Part shown: positions 24,201 through 36,200 of the stretch, piece by piece
Layout: every line of letters starts with the position of its first letter
How positions within the stretch are numbered: position 1 is the first letter of the stretch
Source: Lineus longissimus
Lineage: Eukaryota; Nemertea; Pilidiophora; Heteronemertea; Lineidae
DNA length: 64,000 nucleotides
Assembly: GCF_910592395.1 (NCBI RefSeq)
Contig: NC_088314.1
Coordinates: forward strand, 5,580,001 to 5,644,000
Reading direction: 5' to 3'
Position numbers and translations under genes: made by a program
The notes under the pieces: generated by a model
What the model saw: only the letters and a program-made list of their open reading frames with translations
What the model was told of the DNA's origin: nothing
The model's database searches: none

Positions 24201-27200
24201 AGCTGCTGAGGAGAGGAAGCAGAGGGAGATTGAGTTACAGGTTGGTGTGATTACGCAGAACCTGAATTGCCAAAATCTCCGGTGGGAATTGATGATAACT
24301 TCGTGTTGATTAGGCACCATCACATTAGCAATGTTTTAGCCAATTTGAGCTGTTTTGGATCTTACACTCTTGCCCTCATGGTGCTGACAATCTAAATCCG
24401 TTTTTCTTCAGTGGCAGAAGGTTGAGAAGGACCGAGAGAATCGGGAGAAAGAAGCTGAGGAGATGAAATGTTTGCAGGAAAGCTTGGCAAAGGAGAAGAA
24501 AGAGTTTGAGGCCGAGGTGCAGCGCAAGTTAGATCATCAGATGAGGGATATCATTACGAAGGAGGAGGCACCTACAGTTGAAGCGGTAAGAAGGATTCCC
24601 TTTTGGAATGTTGTGCTGTAGTTGGTTGTTGGTTTGCCTCAAAAGTTGGCACTAGAAGTTACATGGTCAATTGAGCAATCAATGAGGAACAGCTGTCACT
24701 TGAGTTGCTTGGCCATTCTAATTTTCCTGGCAATGGGTTTTTCCTTCTGATGTGGGTTGGAAAACCATGCTCATGCAATTGACTTGTTGCATTGAATATG
24801 ATTGTTTTACTCCTCGGGTGGTAATGGTCTTGTTGCTAAAGATCTCCAGATCAAAACCAGCTGTCAGATTTTGACCTTAACATTTTGTGCTCCAGACTTG
24901 CGCTTCATGCCCACTTTAACAAAATGTAAGCAAGGGGTTTTCTCCAGGGATTTGTTCAGCCTGCATATTGTGTCTGTGTCCCATGGGATTCCCAGCTAGC
25001 ATGCTAGCACATGTGGTGCCAGTCTTTGTTAGCTCGGATTTTCCAATAAAGTAGGCCTATTATCTTGAGGTAATAATGTTTAGTGTTGTGGGGAAGGGGG
25101 TGCTTGGAATGGATTAGATTAGTTTTCATTTTGATTAGTTTTAAGCCTACCTTTGGGTAACGCAAAAGTTGCTGTACATTCTGTGAAAGGAAAGTGAACT
25201 TTTTGTGCTGTTGTGATAAAGATTGTATGTGTAGTGATACTCATTCATTTTGAAAGATGTTGAAAACTTCCATCTTGGAGGTTAACTTGATTCTGTGAAG
25301 ACATTATTTCTCCTTTTGAAATTCCCTTAAATACATGTCAATGGATTAAAAAAAACATGATTCGTAATGCCATATCAGAACCTGCTATTCCAACAATCAT
25401 CTTGGACTGGGATATGACTGATGAACCAGATGCTAAGGTATGGTGAGAATTAACAAGACCCTGTTCAAGATAAATGTACAGTGGAACCTCCCTAAGCGGA
25501 CACCTCTCTATTAAGGACAACCTCTCAATTAAGGACACTAGGTTTGGTCCCAAATTGGTTGTTTCCATTCAATTTGACCTCTCTAATCAGTACACCCCTC
25601 TATTATGGACAGCACTTGTCAGTCCCGAGGATGTCCTTAATAGAGAGGTTCTTCTGTAGTTCCAACTTTTTAAGGGTATAGAGAGATAGCGTTATGGTTA
25701 TCCAGTCGATGGTATTTTAGGTTTTTGATTGGGGATTCTCAACTCATTCCAGGGGAGGTAGAGTGACTTACCCATAATCACAAGCAGGGCATCTGTCACC
25801 GTCTCTGTGACTAGAACTGAACACACCAGTGAACTTTATTGATAATTTTCATTGCACTGCAGGAAGTGAATGATAGCCAGCTTGATGTTATAGTTATATT
25901 TGCGTCAGAGTTACAGCTGCTTCCATATCCATATATCCATGATGTGTGTACAAACAAGCTATGACAATGCAATCATTTCATTTGTGCAGTTTGGTGTTTA
26001 GGCCTGATAATGCAGCTAGTTATATCACAGTCGGATATCAGGGGCATGTTGTGCATGGTGGCTTTTCCTGAGTTGGACAGGCTCAGAAAGTGACATTACA
26101 ATTTACATCAGATATTTTAGGACACAGTTGATTTCCCTTCAAAACATAGGATTGAAATGGATATATTTTTAAAATGTTGAGTGGTATATACTTTCATATC
26201 TGTGCTGGATATCAAACGGGCAGTTTTTGATCCTTCCTTTTGCGGTAGTGTACTGTTAATCCACTTTTGGGTAGTGCTTAGTTCGAAGGTTGTGACCAGT
26301 CTCTGAAGATCATTCTGGACTGCCTGGCCATTCTGTATCATTGGTTTTAAAAAGGAACTGGCTAACACAATCCTCATCTGAATTGACTTCATCTGGATTT
26401 GTTATTTGAACTGCATGTACCATATCGAGTTGGTCTCGGGATTAACATATGGACTAAATCAGGAATATTATATACTGAAATAAACATCAGCCAGATGCTT
26501 GATAAGTCTACACACCAAGCCTAAAACAAATAAATATCCTGTCCAATATGTTTGACTAACAATTTCAACTTCGGACTGTTGTCGAGGATCAATATCGCAA
26601 GAGGAGAACTGTCTAAAGAGTAGGCCTACATTCAGAAATGTGTGAATGAGGGGTGCATTCCATTGCTGCTAGGTTTGAGGACTTCATGCTGCTGATGCAA
26701 TTCAGGCATCTGTTGAATATTGGAAGACAATTTAACGTCTGCTTTTTGCTATTTGAATGTAATTCCACAAACGATAACAATGTTGCAGGCTGCATTTGGT
26801 GGGAGGCCGAAGGTAAGAATCTCTCATTCTGTGATGATAAGATGACGATTAGTGTTGAGTGATGTAAGTGAGCTTTCGCTATCCCATCCGGGAACAGCTC
26901 AGCTGAAAATGAATGTTTGTCATTCCTTTTCCAGGTCATTGGCAATGTTATAAAAAACTTTTTTGCTAGTGATGCCCGTCTTGCATGTTTTGACAGTCTG
27001 CATAAAGATATTGGTTGTCTCACCAAAAACCACGAATGTGGGCGAATGTGGTCAAAATGATAGTGAATCATTAAACCAAGGTGGTTTAGAATACTTTTTT
27101 ACACCTTTGTCAGTGGGTCAGTATTTAGAATGTCTGCCACAAGTGTTATTTTCAGAGAAGAAATCAAATAGATTTTTTAAAAGACTTTGTAAAGTAAAGA

Positions 27201-30200
27201 AATTTTAATTTTAATGGGTCGTCTGGTTCTGTAAGCACAGTCTGTTTACCCTTTATCAACAAAAATAGAGAAAGTAGGATCTTGGGTCTGGCATTGTATC
27301 AAAATGACCAACTGGGCAAACATGTAAACTCGTTTGGTGGGAAAGAAAAACACACAAATTGGAAAATGTGTTTATCTTTCCTAATTTGTGTGGAGTAAAT
27401 ATGAGGTGTTTGGACTGCGTGGACCTGAACAGATATAAAATAGAAACTTGCAATGTGATTCAACAGTTGAAATAAAATGTGTGTATGTATGTTGATAGCA
27501 GTGCAATACTGGGTTGAATTTTGTCATGAAAGAAATCCTGAGATATTGGGTAGCAAATGGTCTTTACTGTGTCATTTGGTGCTCAGACACCCCTAAACTC
27601 AATGAGAGTAAAATATTCATGTTGACATATTATGTAAGATTTTACATGGTCCAGATCTCGTGGTACGACATCTCATTCCAATGTAATATTCATCATTCAA
27701 TCTGCATGCTGTTGCTCAAATTAAATTTGCCGAGCAAATGATTCAATTCCTTGTCGGCAGCAGTGAAAGAATACAGCGATAAAAGATCACCAAGGTGACG
27801 AAGTCTATAACCCAACCTAATGATCAGGCATCTACATGTATGCTCAATCCCAGATGAAACTGTTTCTCATTATTAACTGTTACAAATCGTTCAGTCGAGT
27901 TTGGTGATCATGATCATTCACTCAATGGGTTATTGGACTGGAAGTGAAGCAGGCTGCAAGCAAATTGGTTTTACTTGTACTCCTGCTGAAGCAATAGTTC
28001 TTCTACAAAAGTCACATCAACGGCAATGCTGCCGTAATTTTATAAAGCACATATCTCGTTCTTCAATACAAGTACATTTTTCATTGCATGCAGCATGCTG
28101 TAGCTTCAGAGTTTGAATTCAGACTTTTATCGAAATCTGGATGTTGTTTCTGATCAAGAGACAGAATGGTGGTGAATCCGAGGAGCATTCATTGAGCGTT
28201 CCGTTGACGACTGAGCAGATCAGGTCTATCAGGGTGATAGAAATATCGTCACATTTTCCGTGGCCATGGGACTTTTATCAGGTACTGACATGACATCTTG
28301 AACTACTCTTGATTTCATTAGGTTCCACCAATACGGAATTTCAGATCGACCTCTGTCTCGAACCAGTCTCATTCTTAATATTGAACCCGTTTCTGTACCG
28401 ACTTTCATGTGCTCAATTCTCTTCCATTCTGTTCTTCAGGTAAATCGCTCACACCTCTACTCTTCAAATTCGTTCGACCATGAAGGCATCGAAGGTGGTT
28501 CAGGGAATTTTGAGTAAGTATCTTTCATATTACTACGTTTCTGCTTGCGTTTGTCTATGCGTTCAAAACCGCCCTGCGAAAGAGAGATTAATGGAGAACT
28601 AACTGAACCTCTGATCTTGACTTATAGTTTAAAAGAAAAAAACATGAAACTTGGGTTTTTACTGTTAAATTCGATATTGACTTTAGCATATTGTCTAAAC
28701 ATAATCAGCTTAAGGTGGGTTCATGCCCATGGCAGGGTAAATAAAACATTTGCAGAAATTGGTAAATCCTTTAACTGATCACAGCTATTCATTAGTGCTT
28801 GTATAAGTTACCGATGTTTATTTGCCGCTTACTCATTAAGGATTAAACGATTTTGTCTGTTAGACCTTATATGGGTGAAAATATAAACGGTCGGCCTTTT
28901 TTTGTCAAAGTTTCTACGATCTTTGTCAATAGGTGTAATCTTTTGAGAATCATTAGTTAGACAGGTATGAACACTTGAAGTCCGCCCCAAAATCTAAACG
29001 ACACTAGCTGATGACTCTGTCTAATTTGGCACCAATCTCTGGTGTTGTGTGCCGGCCATGGAATTGGAGTAAAACAACTTATTTTCATGTTTAATTCCTG
29101 GTCTGATATCTGATAATTTTATTGACATTCTTCAGATATGAAGTGAAATGCAAACTTGAGAAATAACCCTTTAACTGAGCCATGCCTTGTAAATGGCTTA
29201 GCAACTAGACCATGTACAGACCAATATTGTGTAACGGCTATTTGATTGACGGTTCTCGGGCAAAGGCCTACCGCTTATTTTGGCCCAGTGCACTCTTGTG
29301 ACCACATTGACAGGGAACTTGCCTTGCCTAGCGAGCGGGATTACTTTACCGTTGGTGTGGTGGTCTTCAGTTTGAAATCCCCCCATCCTTGGAGGCCCTT
29401 GATTCATTCTGGATTCTTTGAGTTGGATCCAGCAAGTGATTGATGCGCGAAACATATTACTTGGATAATATTCCTCATCTTGTTGACTTTTAAAATCGGG
29501 AGGATGCCATTTGCCCTTAGAGCCGTTCATTATCCTTATTGGTATGTATCACAAAAAATATATCAGCGGCATGTAATAATAAAATGGTGCAAGTGGCAAG
29601 CATCTAAAAATCAAGCGATTCAACAAATTAATGGTTTTGTGATGATGCCACTTTTACTGATTACAATGCAGCATGGTACACATCCTAATCAGAATGAAGG
29701 ACCTACCCTTAACTGGGCTACTCACTTCATCAGCTGGGAGTGTTGATTAATATCAGAAACTAATAGCATTTCCATTCATGTGACTATACTACTACTCTGA
29801 ATGAATGAGGATTGGAGGTGATTTTCACATGTAAAAGACATGATACAACTGTGTATTTATCAAGTAATTGTACTACAGTATTCAGTCTCTTGGGGTGAAC
29901 ATTTTCATTAATGTGTGAACAATATTTATGCTGAAGTGCGATGGTCTTCAGTTAGAGTTTGTGTGTTGACATTGGTTGATGTAGATTGGCCTGAGTTCCC
30001 GTTGGTCATGGTTACTCCACAGGGTTGGATCAGATGACGGATGAACTGTGGTCAAATGACAATGCCTTGATTAAAAAGCTTCTCTCATTTGCAAGGTAAA
30101 GTTCTCGATTCATATGCGGGCTTAAAGCCCTAATTAGCAGCGACCCTTACTAATTCTGCAAACAGGATATTAGAAGGTTCACCTAATCTTCAATTAATTG

Positions 30201-33200
30201 GCCTAAATTTCTGTTGGATTTTGATTTAATGGCCAAAGTAGTTTGTTAGGGATGATGTTGAACTTAAGACTGCATGAATTCTTAAATGTTTTTCGGACAA
30301 TTATTAGATTTGTTGTATTTGTTCTATAAACTTCTCGATAAAGGGTGTTTATTTCCATAATAGTCCATTCTTGTGGTGTTAGAAGCTAATTGGGCATGCT
30401 GGTTTGGCACCTCATTAAAATAGGATCAAGAAAAAGATATGCAGCTTTCGTCAGAAAAAAATGTGATCTGAAAATTGGATTATTTCAAATCGAGTTTAGA
30501 TCTTGGTAAAAGTGATTGTTTGCTTGCTATTTCCACCAATCCCGTCCCGCGAGATCCATACCATGGTGTAGTAGATGGACGAGATTTCTCAAACGCTTTT
30601 TGGCCATTTTATGTTCAAGGACACATTTTATTTGCATCATGAATGGCGCCTAAAGTGGAGATATCAGGAATGTTACATCATTTGGTCCACAAAATAACTT
30701 CCAGAGGTTTGTTTCCATTTGAGTACTTCAACATTTTGATTTGCGCCAATGTGAAAATATTTACGGTCTTCGATCACACGGACCCGTTCTTTACAAGACA
30801 AATACACACAGAGTTGAAATGGGCCTTGGTTTACCCTAGGCCTTACAAGGGGCAAGAGACAATACCAGCAATTGTTCTTTCCAACTTTTCATTTGTTCAG
30901 AATGACAACACTTTAGGCCCTACAAGAAACTAATCAATTTAATTGAAGTGAACTAGTTTGACTCTTTGGGCTCTCGTTGGCTAGTTCATATCATGGAAGG
31001 AGTGTGGGTGGATGTTAGGTTAATTCACGTGGTTACAATGAGAAAAAGCTCAAAGTTTGGCATAGCTCCTCGCAGTATCAATATTTTTGTTGCAATGGTC
31101 ATCAAAAACTGCATTACTGATTGCAGTTGTTTCCAACTTCGTGGCTGATGGTCTGACTTGGACTTTGTTTTTCAAATAATTTAGTAGCACTTACTGATAT
31201 GTTGATTGTGTTTCTTTCATTTTCGACAAAAGTTTTGACGCTGAGAGGGCCATTATGCACTTGAGAACTTGCTCATGTACAGAATAATGGGATAAAGAGC
31301 GTAAATTTGACCAGTTGTTCCTTGTTGAAGTCAAATTTTGTTTTACTCAGCAAATCGACCGAACATCAGATTGGCCATTATACACTTGTGAACTTACTCA
31401 GGCAAAGTCAGATAGATTTAAACATTCTCAGTTCCTTGCGGTAAAATAAGTTTTGTTTACTTCCCCTGACAACATTACCATGGTGAAGAAGGGCCTATTG
31501 TGACAGAACTCCAATAGAAGCTTGTTGTAGAAATATGTTACAGTTATTTGGCTCAAAACTGCCAAAATTAAGCTTTATGTGGACAGACGTTTTGTATTCT
31601 TATCATAATCTTATTGACACATTATTAAAAACTTCAATATTTTCTGTGGCATTTGCGTGAATTTTTCAATGGCAACCCCGCTGATTGATCAAATGGCTAA
31701 GAGTTATGACAGGTTTAAGCAACCTAAGAAATAAAAGTTTACATTTTAACTCCTGTTAATACTTTATGTAATGCAGTCACAAGATTGAAGTTTGACTGTT
31801 AGCTCTCTGGGAGCCCATATATCAAAATCTGTGATCTGCAGCGACCTCAAATCTTCTGAGTCCTGCAGCAACGTCAATCTTTTGAGTCCATCTGACTGTT
31901 ATCCAGACTCCTATCCTACTTGTAGCTTTTCACTTGCTAAGTCTTTCATCTTATCCTGTTTTGCAGGGACGACCATGGTAACTTGAATGGCGGTCACGAT
32001 GAGCGATCGCGCCAGATCAAGGCTCGGCGAGAGAAGGCAGAGAAAGAGTTGGAGGATGCACGGTTGCGCCACCTGGGGAGGAGCATGTCTCATCCGAGCT
32101 TGGACGGTAGCCTCGAGGATGAGGATACTTACACCAGCGATGTGGTCCCCGACTCTCCGAGGGATCATCATATCAATAAAGAGTAAGTACTGGCGAAAAA
32201 AGAACAAACTGCACAAATCTCATTGTTGCCAACTGGAATTTAAAAGTGACCTGGAACAGATCTCATTGTTGCCGACTGAGATTTCAAAATTTGAACTGCA
32301 ACAGATCTCACTGTTGCCAACTCAGATTTCAAGTTGTGAACTGCAACAGATCTCATTGTTGCCAACTCAGATTTCAAGTTGTGAACTGCAAGAGAACTCA
32401 TTGTTGCCAACTCAGATTTCAAGTTGTGAACTGAAAGAGAACTCATTGTTGCCGACTCAGATTTCAAGTTGTGAACTGCAACAGAACTCATTGTTGCCAA
32501 CTCAGATTTCAAGTTGTGAACTGCAACAGAACTCATTGTTGCCAAGTGAGATTTCAAAATTTGAACTGCAACAGATCTTATTGTTGCCAACCGTGTGAGA
32601 TTTCAAACTGTGAACTGCAGTGAAGTACAAGCATTAAATCTGCCACAAATCTTTCAGTGTGCCAGATTCTGTCCATAAATGGAATTGGATACAAACTGTA
32701 ATTGATTTCACTGTTGCTGGAAGCTGTTGGATGGTTTTGTCCGCAAATCATGAGAGAAATTCTTTCCAAACCATCACCTGCAAAAAATTTGGAAGACTGG
32801 CTCTTCACAAGACAGTTGCTATGCAGCTGCTATTGTAACCAGTAGCAACATCCACCCTCCAATCATATCATTCAGTCAGAGCATTGTTCCAGGGCAATCC
32901 CAGGGTTCCTCTGACTGGCCTTGGCAACCCAGCCTAGCAACAAGCTTGTCATCAACCCTGCCTGGTCCCACACTGGGTGTGACCAAGTCATGTATTTTGG
33001 GACGTAGATAAGATGTTTTACCATGGATAAATTCCAAAGACGAGCTTTACGTGAATTACAAATACGGTAAACAGTCCTGTTTTGTTGCATAAAGTGCATT
33101 TTGCAGCCATGATTTGGTTTAGAAAATGCAAAAATGGATTCTGAATATGAAGTTTGAATTTGATTCTTTGCTTATCCTATGATGTCAGGCAGGGAGAATT

Positions 33201-36200
33201 GACATCAAATGTAGCCACCCAGGTCGAGAAGTGGCAGATTTTATAATACTACAACCACTTTTTGGTCCAACTGTCAAGCCTACAACCGAACACAAGGACT
33301 TAAGACTACCAACATTTAACAATGGTCTCATTTGTCCCTTTCAGCCGTGATTTGACATCTCCCCTGGGCTCTTACGTCCATGGTGTCCTTGGGAGCTCCA
33401 CCCCTATCCCGAACAACTATAACATCAACGGCGATGATGGCCTGTCGTACACCTCCACAGAGAATGAAGATTCCATCCACATGAACTACAGACCAACAAC
33501 ACCGCGGACACCTGACATCATGAATACCTCACTGAATCTCAACGGTAATAAAATGCAATTTGATATTGAAGTCTTCTTTTCTAGAATGCACTGTTCCTGC
33601 CAGCTTTGACTCATGTAGTGACCAGATGTGTGATACCTTGAAAAGGCTTCGTATTCATCAATGCCTAAGACCTAAAATAAAAATCTCCCATAATTTCCTT
33701 GCAGACTCAACGAGCATCTTACGGATGCAGGAGCAGCTCCGTGAACACAAGCGTCTGCTTGAGAAGGAGAAGAGTGCCAGGGTTACAGTCGATCATAAGA
33801 AAAAACTACTTGAGAAAGAGCGGGTCGATTTGCAAAAGTAAGCCATGAAAGTTTGAATGCTGAACATTTTAGCTCACTGGGCAGTCTCAAAGAATCGAAA
33901 AAGATTCTTCAAAATGTTATATCATTAGAAGGAGCACCTATCTTGGCAAAAAAATAGACGCTATTCTGGCTTTAGAGGGGTGTGCTGCCAAGTTGAGACA
34001 ACAAATCTCTCTCTAATATTGTCAAACTCAAACTGAAGTACCGGTATTTGGCATTGATGTTTTAACCTTTAGAATCTTAATTTCAGAAAAATTGAAGATA
34101 TGGCGCAAGCAAGGTCCAACCTGGAACAAAACAAAGTTGAGCTGGAATCCAAGCTACGATCTCTCGAGTAAGTCACTTCATATATTTCTATGGTGTCCTG
34201 CTTCTCAAAATTAGTTCTTTGCTTCAACTCAAGGTGTCAGCACCATGTTGGGCAACATGGGCCTTCAGGTGACTTCTTCCGTCCAGTTAATTACAGAAGA
34301 CACACTTGGTGGTCTGGATAAATAATGTTATACCATTGTTGCCAACAGCGATGTTTTGTTAGGGAATTAGCCAAGTTTAAACATGACTGGAAAGAAAGTT
34401 GTATATCCTTTTCGTAGATCTCTGGTCAATTGGTATTTGTGAAAATATTTGTGACAAATATTAGTTCTGGGAATGGTTTGACCTTCGAAGGCAGTGGGGA
34501 CATGAATGAGGAAGGGCACGATATTTATCCCAAGATAGATAAAAAACAAAGTTTTCAAATATATTTCACTTCATTACTTGTTCTGGATGTGCATTTGTCC
34601 TCAACAAATGGTCGACCTCGATAACATTCTATGTCCTAAACATGTGTACACTGATTGACGAACTATTCTACTGATTTAAATTAAGAAGATTTGATAGGTT
34701 GATTAAATACTATCCTTATCATCGTTTCGTGCCATGCTTGACAATCCATTGAGGAAGTCTAGTGAACTATGTCTTTCAAATTACTTATAAAATTCTTGAT
34801 CAGTCTCAACAATGCCACGAATGGAATCGTCATTGTAATCTAAACCCGATATGTTATTGTGTCCAGTCCTAGTGGCACGGTGCCAGTCCTTTTTGGACGC
34901 ATGCCAACCTTCCGAGTAGGCCTTTGTTAGCGTCTATAAAATATGTTTACTATGTACACATTAGATGTGTTCGTATCTAGCTATATCATTATTGGGTGTT
35001 GGTCTTCCGAGACAGAGAAATTGTAATATTTTGGTCAGACATCATCAAGAAAATTTTTAAAATCCTCCACCTCTGTAATTGGGCGGCCGGCTGGATTAAC
35101 ACCGAGGATTAATGCACAGTGCCAGTTTTTTGGGATACACAAGTTCATTTGGAAGTATTCCAGTTGACGCCTTCTCAGCTTGACACTAATAGAAATTTAA
35201 TGAGTCATGATAATTTCCTGCCAAATTTATGGATAAGGTGTAATATTTTTTGTGTTGGCCTGGTACTAATGTAAACAAATATTGGGAAACCACATTTAGA
35301 CATGGACAATCGACTTTACGACTTCAAGAGGTCAAAATTAGGCTAGGACTTGACCAGCGTGGACACATTTCACAAAGGACCTGTTGTGATATCTGGATAC
35401 AGTGTATAGACCCACATACATACAGAAAACAAATCTTTTAACTTGGATTACTTATTATACATGAGGATCGACTTTCACTTAGGATAGTATTTCAGCCAGG
35501 TGTGTTGTATAAGGAATAACTGGGCCCCATCAACATTTAAGGTATTCGGTGAAATACTGTCAGTTGGTTGTTTGGTCATTCCAGCAGTAATAAGCAACAA
35601 GGACCTTTGATTGAGTTAGAGAACTTTCAGGAACATTCGGTGGCTGAACTTCCATGATGCCTTCAACAGACGAACAATCTGAGAAGCTGGCATTCGTGTT
35701 AGCGTGGATTTGTCATGTGTGTCTTTACATGTGTCACCTGGTTACGAGTGGGTTCAGTAGGTCTCGCTTGCCTGCCCTACCCCTGGGGGAGATTGGAAAT
35801 GAGTCTGCAGATTTGAAAAAGAAGAAGGAAGAATCTGGAGAGGCACTCGATTGCCTTGAAGATGATAAGGATGACTTACAGGGAGCAGCAGGGGAGACAA
35901 AGGAAGAACATGTCCTGGGCTGTGATAACTTGGCCAAAGAAGAAGAAGTGTTAGTCTCCCAGGCAGATAATGGTGTCAGGCGAAGGGTATCTTTTCGTAG
36001 GAAGTCACTTCCCGATGATGGACATGTTGGATATTCGGTGGCGGACAGTGCCCTGGGCCACTCCATGATGGAGACTGAGGCTGACTTCTCTTTCTGTGAT
36101 ACAGAATGTGATGCATCTATTTTGGAGGCTGATTTCAGCCACCATGGTGTAGAGTCAAATGAAACTGCCCCAGGTGCCCAAGAATCTCCTGAAGATGAGG

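Noticed and set aside
31987-32598. 203-codon plus-strand ORF running through exon 29 and the minisatellite
   Set aside because: It is in the wrong frame for exon 29 and is open only because the repeat unit is a multiple of three.
35654-35757. Alternative start of the giant-exon ORF with a hydrophobic N-terminus (AFVLAWICHVCLYMC)
   Set aside because: The stretch is the acceptor's upstream region. The frame is closed by TGA at 35645, and the splice from exon 32 fits at 35758. An alternative first exon is possible but unsupported.
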